In this document: positions 41,484 through 44,510 of the stretch, in pieces
How the letters are laid out: every line of letters begins with the position of its first letter
Numbering within the stretch: the first letter of the stretch is position 1
Assembly (NCBI GenBank): GCA_039798745.1
Contig: JBDKFK010000012.1
Span: 1-44,510 of the forward strand
Source of the DNA: JBDKFK01 sp039798745
GTDB taxonomy: Bacteria > Patescibacteriota > Microgenomatia > UBA1406 > GWC2-37-13
Reading direction: 5' to 3'
DNA: 44,510 bases
Position numbers and translations under genes: made by a program
The notes under the pieces: model-generated
What the model was told of the DNA's origin: nothing
The model's database searches: none
The model's input: the letters and a program-made list of their open reading frames with translations, nothing else

Positions 41484-41972
41484 CTACATGAACATAGATA
41501 ATTTCTCAGCAGTCTCCTGCACGGTAAGTTGGGTATTGTCTATTTTTCCGTCATAGTCGGTAAAGTTCTGCTGCCACTCATATACAATCTTGAACTCTTC
41601 CAGAGTAATAGTTGGCGGTCTTTTGGTAAAACGTATACAAGCTTCTTCGTAGGTAGGCATGAGGAGAGCTATCTTTGACTGCGGTATCAACTCTCTATAA
41701 ATTCTGGCCGTTTCTGCTATCAGCACATCGAGAATTATTACATCGAGCCCATTACTCGCAAAATTATTGGCAAGTAAACAGGCATTTACCGCCCCTAGTT
41801 TGTGCTGAGCTCTCCCTTCTTCGCCATCCCATGGCGCTTTGTGAGGTTGCATATACATGCCTCGCACATCGTCAACATCAATAAGCGCGCACTTGGTGCG
41901 GTGTGTTACCAGAACCTGTGAAACAGTATTTTTACCCGCGCCGGTTGGTCCTGTGATAATGAGAGTGGACAT
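41484..41972 (-). CDS. Small P-loop nucleotide/nucleoside kinase-like protein
   Basis: 162 aa. Walker A GPTGAGKNT (residues 8-16) follows strand TLIIT. The Walker B-like strand is GLDVIILDVL, and KRPPTITLEEFKIVYEWQ forms a lid-like region. The size and layout fit the AAA_33/polynucleotide-kinase-like or shikimate-kinase-like families that phosphorylate small molecules or nucleic-acid ends. Its promoter hexamer (TATACT) lies 7 nt before the ATG. Located between the 2H phosphoesterase-like and deformylase-like genes. Superfamily firm; substrate unknown. Confidence 0.75.
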   Translation of the reverse strand: MSTLIITGPTGAGKNTVSQVLVTHRTKCALIDVDDVRGMYMQPHKAPWDGEEGRAQHKLGAVNACLLANNFASNGLDVIILDVLIAETARIYRELIPQSKIALLMPTYEEACIRFTKRPPTITLEEFKIVYEWQQNFTDYDGKIDNTQLTVQETAEKLSMFM

Positions 41973-41978
41973 GTAATA

Positions 41979-41987
41979 AGTATAGCA
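41979..41987 (-). promoter_or_regulatory. Extended -10 promoter of the P-loop kinase gene
   Basis: Minus-strand TGC-TATACT (hexamer 41979-41984), only 6 nt before the ATG at 41972. The expected transcription start is at or within a base or two of the start codon, a leaderless mRNA. Confidence 0.5.
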
Positions 41988-41993
41988 ATGAAT

Positions 41994-42551
41994 TTATCTT
42001 GTTTTTCTTAATTTTTCCTTTAGTGGATCAAACGTAGCAAATTCGATGCCCTGTGGAAGAGCTTCATCAAGATTTACGATGCCTCTCAGATGCGCCTCTT
42101 CATGTTGATACAGCCTGGCTGAGAAACCTTCAATTTTCTCCCTCTGTTTCATTCCATCAATATCCGTCCATTCCATAATGATCCATTCGGGCCGCTCTAC
42201 ATCAGCAGTCATTATTCCAGAACTTAAACATAACTCTCTATAAAAATTAGTTGCTGATGATTTTTCTACTATAATTGGATTTATAAAAGTTTGTAGTTTT
42301 TCACTAACAAAAGTTGCGAAGACGGCCATGTTTAATCCAATCTGTGGTGCTGCCATGCCACGGCCAATACCGGCCACTTTTCTATAACGTAATAGAATTT
42401 GGCCCAACATATTACCAACCGTAATGCCGTCTGCAATCTCAACAATTTGAGTTTGTTTTCTTAATATTGGATCTCCCACATACCGAATGTCAGGTATTTC
42501 ATTCAACGCGCGATTAAATGTATGAACTCTTTCTTTGAGTATTCCAATCAT
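41994..42551 (-). CDS. Divergent peptide deformylase-like protein
   Basis: 185 aa. The three deformylase motifs are recognisable but altered: GRGMAAPQ (63-70; canonical GxGLAAPQ), ELCLS (106-110; canonical EGCLS, Gly replaced by Leu, metal ligand C108 kept) and QHEEAH (149-154; canonical QHExDH, with H150, E151 and H154 kept and Asp replaced by Ala). All metal ligands and the catalytic Glu are present, so activity is plausible. It would remove the N-formyl group from nascent proteins. Whether it is the main enzyme or a paralog cannot be told here. No SD. Confidence 0.78.
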   Translation of the reverse strand: MIGILKERVHTFNRALNEIPDIRYVGDPILRKQTQIVEIADGITVGNMLGQILLRYRKVAGIGRGMAAPQIGLNMAVFATFVSEKLQTFINPIIVEKSSATNFYRELCLSSGIMTADVERPEWIIMEWTDIDGMKQREKIEGFSARLYQHEEAHLRGIVNLDEALPQGIEFATFDPLKEKLRKTR

Positions 42552-42807
42552 ATTCTTTACTTTATGAAAGTTATATTTATAAATGCGCCCGAACCAGTAA
42601 CCAAAAAATAATGGAAGTGCGTAATCTGTCTAAACAGTAGAGTAACGAGAATGTTCATAGGGTAAAGTATAACACCTGATTATTTTATCCTTTGCCTTAT
42701 TAGGCGACGATTCTTATAAATTTTCTGTAAAATAGACAGAGCGGATGATCTGTGTAGCGAGAATGGCTGCTAGAGAACTGATGTATATACAAGTTACTAA
42801 ATTTAAT

Positions 42808-43431
42808 ATGTCAAAAATAGAGATACTTGATGAGAAAACACAAAAACACCGCGAATTGATGGATCAAATTATAGTTGAAGTGAAAGACGCCACTATTGAA
42901 GAACACTAGGAACCATTTAGAAGCTGGTTCAAAAAAAATCGAATTATTTTAGATGAGATTAACAGGCTTAGAGAAGATGTAAGGCCTACTTCCAAAGTTA
43001 TTGCGTTTTTATTAGAAAGTCAGTATATCGAATTTACACTAATTGATCTATTACAGACGTTAGAAACAATATCAAAGTCTGATCCCGAGGTTATAAGCTA
43101 TAACGGAAAAAAGCGACCCAAGGAATTGTACGAGCTCACCTTAGGTCAACTTCACATAGAACTCTCAAAATATAATGCTGGATTCCTTAAAAAATTGGCT
43201 GTCCTAGTGGAGAAGTTAAACGAAATGAGAATTCGTTTTGCTCATTACCTGTTTACTAGCATTAAAAGTATTGAAGAAGTAACCCAGGAAGCCAAAGACG
43301 GCCTTACTCATAGTGACAAAGTTATCGAAGAACTTTTCTTAGTATCCGAATATATAAAGAAAAATACCTGGTATGGACAGATGTATGAAAGAAAAAGAGT
43401 AAAGCAATTTAGTAAGAAAAATACTCTTTAA
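42808..43431 (+). pseudogene. HEPN-like gene interrupted by an in-frame TAG
   Basis: From ATG 42808 the frame runs 33 codons (MSKIEILDEKTQKHRE...), meets TAG at 42907-42909, and continues open in the same frame for 173 codons to a TAA at 43429-43431. After the TAG there is no ATG until deep in the protein, so the downstream part has no natural start (a TTG at 43126 is weak). A C-to-T change in CAG (Gln) would explain the stop. The downstream part is helical, and R141-IRFA-H146 fits the R-x4-H signature of HEPN RNases. It may be a nonsense pseudogene, a sequencing error or a read-through. The region 42552-42807 upstream holds no gene. Confidence 0.6.
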
Positions 43432-43651
43432 GTTTCCTTCTCCCCGCGCCACTTTTCCACCACAATTCTCGCTTCTTTGCTTCCGCCATAGTGGCAAATT
43501 CTTCGGTAAACAGTAACTTGAATGGTGCGCGATAGCGTGTAGATTTTGAGCCGCCGGCATTATGTTGCTTTATGCGTCTTTCAACATTGTCTGTATATCC
43601 CACATAAGTTCTGTAATCCTTCAAGCTCTGGAGAACGTAGATATAATACAT
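43409..43651 (-). CDS. GIY-YIG nuclease domain protein (UPF0213-like)
   Basis: 80 aa from ATG 43651 (a longer frame starts at 43669). YYIYVLQSL and YVGYTDNVERRIKQHN are the GIY-YIG-like core (here YIY...YVG) with the catalytic Arg in RRIKQH. EEFATMAEAKKREL gives the conserved Glu. Small stand-alone members of this family are common in bacteria and are thought to act on DNA. Its 3' end overlaps the interrupted HEPN-like gene by 23 bp. Family firm. Confidence 0.88.
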   Translation of the reverse strand: MYYIYVLQSLKDYRTYVGYTDNVERRIKQHNAGGSKSTRYRAPFKLLFTEEFATMAEAKKRELWWKSGAGRRKLKEYFSY

Positions 43652-43776
43652 TATGATTGGGTTTGCCAACCATATTTATAATGAACATTTAAGAGCGGGC
43701 CGTCCGCCTCATTTCTTTCAGCGAAACGTGCCTCGTGTACACGGGCCGCCCTCATGCTGTATCGTCGGGCGAGCCT

Positions 43777-43812
43777 CGCTCAGATTGCCATATGTAAACG
43801 GCAATCTGAGCG
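43777..43812 (-). terminator. 13-bp hairpin overlapping the tRNA-Gly 3' end
   Basis: CGCTCAGATTGCC and GGCAATCTGAGCG pair perfectly around a 10-nt loop. On the minus strand the hairpin begins within the last four bases of tRNA-Gly (43809-43812) and runs beyond it. It may terminate the tRNA transcript, though no T-tract follows. Between it and the GIY-YIG gene (43652-43776) I see only GC-rich sequence. Confidence 0.55.
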
Positions 43813-43879
43813 GGATACGGGAATTGAACCCGCTTCTCCACCTTGGGAAGGTGGCATACTACCGGTGTACTAATCCCGC
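43809..43879 (-). tRNA. tRNA-Gly (CCC anticodon)
   Basis: 71 nt: acceptor GCGGGAT/ATCCCGC perfect, D-stem GTAC/GTAT (one G-T wobble type pair), anticodon stem CCACC/GGTGG with loop TTCCCAA (anticodon CCC, reads GGG), T-arm GCGGG-TTCAATT-CCCGT, discriminator T. CCA not encoded. An extended -10 lies 14 nt upstream of the 5' end. Confidence 0.93.
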
Positions 43880-43892
43880 TTAAAGTGAGTCC

Positions 43893-43901
43893 ATTATAGC
43901 A
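43893..43901 (-). promoter_or_regulatory. Extended -10 promoter of tRNA-Gly
   Basis: Minus-strand TGC-TATAAT (hexamer 43893-43898), identical to the element before tRNA-Thr. Transcription would start about 7 nt before the mature tRNA. It lies 5-8 bp from the stop of the LysM gene. Confidence 0.6.
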
Positions 43902-43905
43902 GTTC

Positions 43906-44490
43906 TTAGCGGGGGATTATAAGGGTATTATCTACGTGAATAGTGCCTGCATCGACAAGGTTATTTGCCTCCGCGATTCGAGTCCATAAATTTCCGTCTC
44001 CATATGATGCTTCAGCTATACTCCATAGCGAGTCGCCTTGTTTAATCACATATGTTGCTTGAGTTTGGGTTACCTTTCCTGTCTGAATAGCAGAGATCTG
44101 TCCAGACTCAACAGCAGCCTTGATATGGGGGATAGTAAGTTTTTGATTACTATATACAATATAAGGTTCACTGATATTGTTTGCTTTCGCAAGAGTCTCC
44201 CACATAAAGCCGTTATGATACTGTGCTTCTGCGATGTCCCAGAGCGAATCCCCCGTTTGTACGGAATACGTTTTGTTTGCCGATGACAGCTTCGCGGGTT
44301 GAGATTCGTTTGATGGTTTACTGACGAAAGGCTTGTAAGGTATTATATTACGGACGTATAGAATGGTAGTAAGGAGGAATAGCATCACTAAAACCACAAA
44401 TCCTGTGACCAGGTAGGGAAGCTTCTCTTTCACCATCGTGATAGTTGCTTCTTTATAATTCATTGTTGGAATTATATTATCTCTGTCCAT
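43906..44490 (-). CDS. Membrane-anchored protein with two LysM domains
   Basis: 194 aa. A TM segment (about residues 25-48) after a short cytoplasmic N-terminus, a Ser/Pro/Lys linker, then two LysM repeats: YSVQTGDSLWDIAEAQY (about 79-125) and YVIKQGDSLWSIAEASY (about 147-193), each ending in a TIP/IIP strand. LysM domains bind peptidoglycan-type GlcNAc polymers, so the protein should sit at the membrane with its repeats in the cell wall. tRNA-Gly lies just downstream on the same strand. Family firm. Confidence 0.92.
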   Translation of the reverse strand: MDRDNIIPTMNYKEATITMVKEKLPYLVTGFVVLVMLFLLTTILYVRNIIPYKPFVSKPSNESQPAKLSSANKTYSVQTGDSLWDIAEAQYHNGFMWETLAKANNISEPYIVYSNQKLTIPHIKAAVESGQISAIQTGKVTQTQATYVIKQGDSLWSIAEASYGDGNLWTRIAEANNLVDAGTIHVDNTLIIPR

Positions 44491-44510
44491 ACGTGTATTA
44501 AAATTTATAT

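Noticed and set aside
43126..43431. Independent gene starting at TTG 43126
   Set aside because: The frame is open and protein-like well upstream of this TTG back to the TAG at 42907, so it is the distal part of an interrupted gene.
1..44510. UGA or UAG reassignment, as in some CPR lineages
   Set aside because: TGA closes many genes with exact ATGA overlaps, and TAG ends several intact genes (for example at 28681, 32592 and 38761), so the standard bacterial code fits.
1..44510. CRISPR array, insertion sequence, rRNA or prophage genes
   Set aside because: I found no regularly spaced repeats, no transposase-like or phage-like proteins and no rRNA-like sequence.

Overview
The window is dense, moderately AT-rich bacterial DNA with compact, often overlapping genes. 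About 40 protein genes or gene remnants and two tRNAs can be supported. The content suggests a Candidate Phyla Radiation (Patescibacteria, perhaps Microgenomates-like) chromosome. Membrane GT-C enzymes and glycosyltransferases dominate, several proteins are unusual fusions, most genes lack a Shine-Dalgarno (SD) sequence, neither tRNA encodes CCA, and the peptide deformylase is divergent. This placement is inference. TGA is used as a normal stop (for example in ATGA overlaps), so the code is standard table 11.

Layout. 1-947 (minus): two orphan genes, the first cut by the window edge. 1091-11701 (minus): a secreted TIM-barrel hydrolase, two GT-C membrane glycosyltransferases, and a tight five-gene operon (flippase-GT4 fusion, GT2, polysaccharide deacetylase, GT4, SDR). 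11934-13495: a second orphan pair. 13827-18342: a DPM/cellulose-synthase fusion, a divergent stand-alone DPM paralog and a membrane-anchored propeller-like protein. 18798-20622: an unknown helical protein coupled to a PLP aminotransferase-fold protein. 20917-21252: an orphan gene behind a highly structured leader. 21305-25927: a P-loop kinase, two methyltransferases, a GT2 and another GT-C protein. 25985-31340: a large secreted propeller/lipase protein, a membrane-anchored ectodomain protein and a short alpha-glucan phosphorylase. 31634-32592: a third orphan pair behind a leader. 32670-38761 (plus): a second polysaccharide operon (GT2-flippase fusion, two GT4, GT2, Wzy-like polymerase). 38727-44490: housekeeping and small genes (receiver protein, hydrolase, 2H phosphoesterase-like, kinase, deformylase-like, an amber-interrupted gene, GIY-YIG, LysM) and tRNA-Thr and tRNA-Gly.

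How the genes fit together. Most of the window looks like a machine for building and exporting a surface glycan: lipid-linked sugar donors (DPM-like GT2), membrane GT-C transferases, cytoplasmic GT2/GT4 enzymes, two flippases each fused to a glycosyltransferase, a Wzy-like polymerase, and secreted or anchored proteins that may modify or bind the product.

The most unusual signal is a dispersed class of orphan genes (1-947, 11934-13495, 20917-21252, 31634-32592). They are visibly GC-richer than their neighbours. All seven start behind a strong SD. Each transcription unit has a 5' leader with a GC-rich hairpin just before the SD, and the three units whose ends are visible finish in a long perfect hairpin. 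Neighbouring genes instead have an extended -10 element (TGN-TATAAT-like) very close to the start codon, no SD, and probably leaderless mRNAs.
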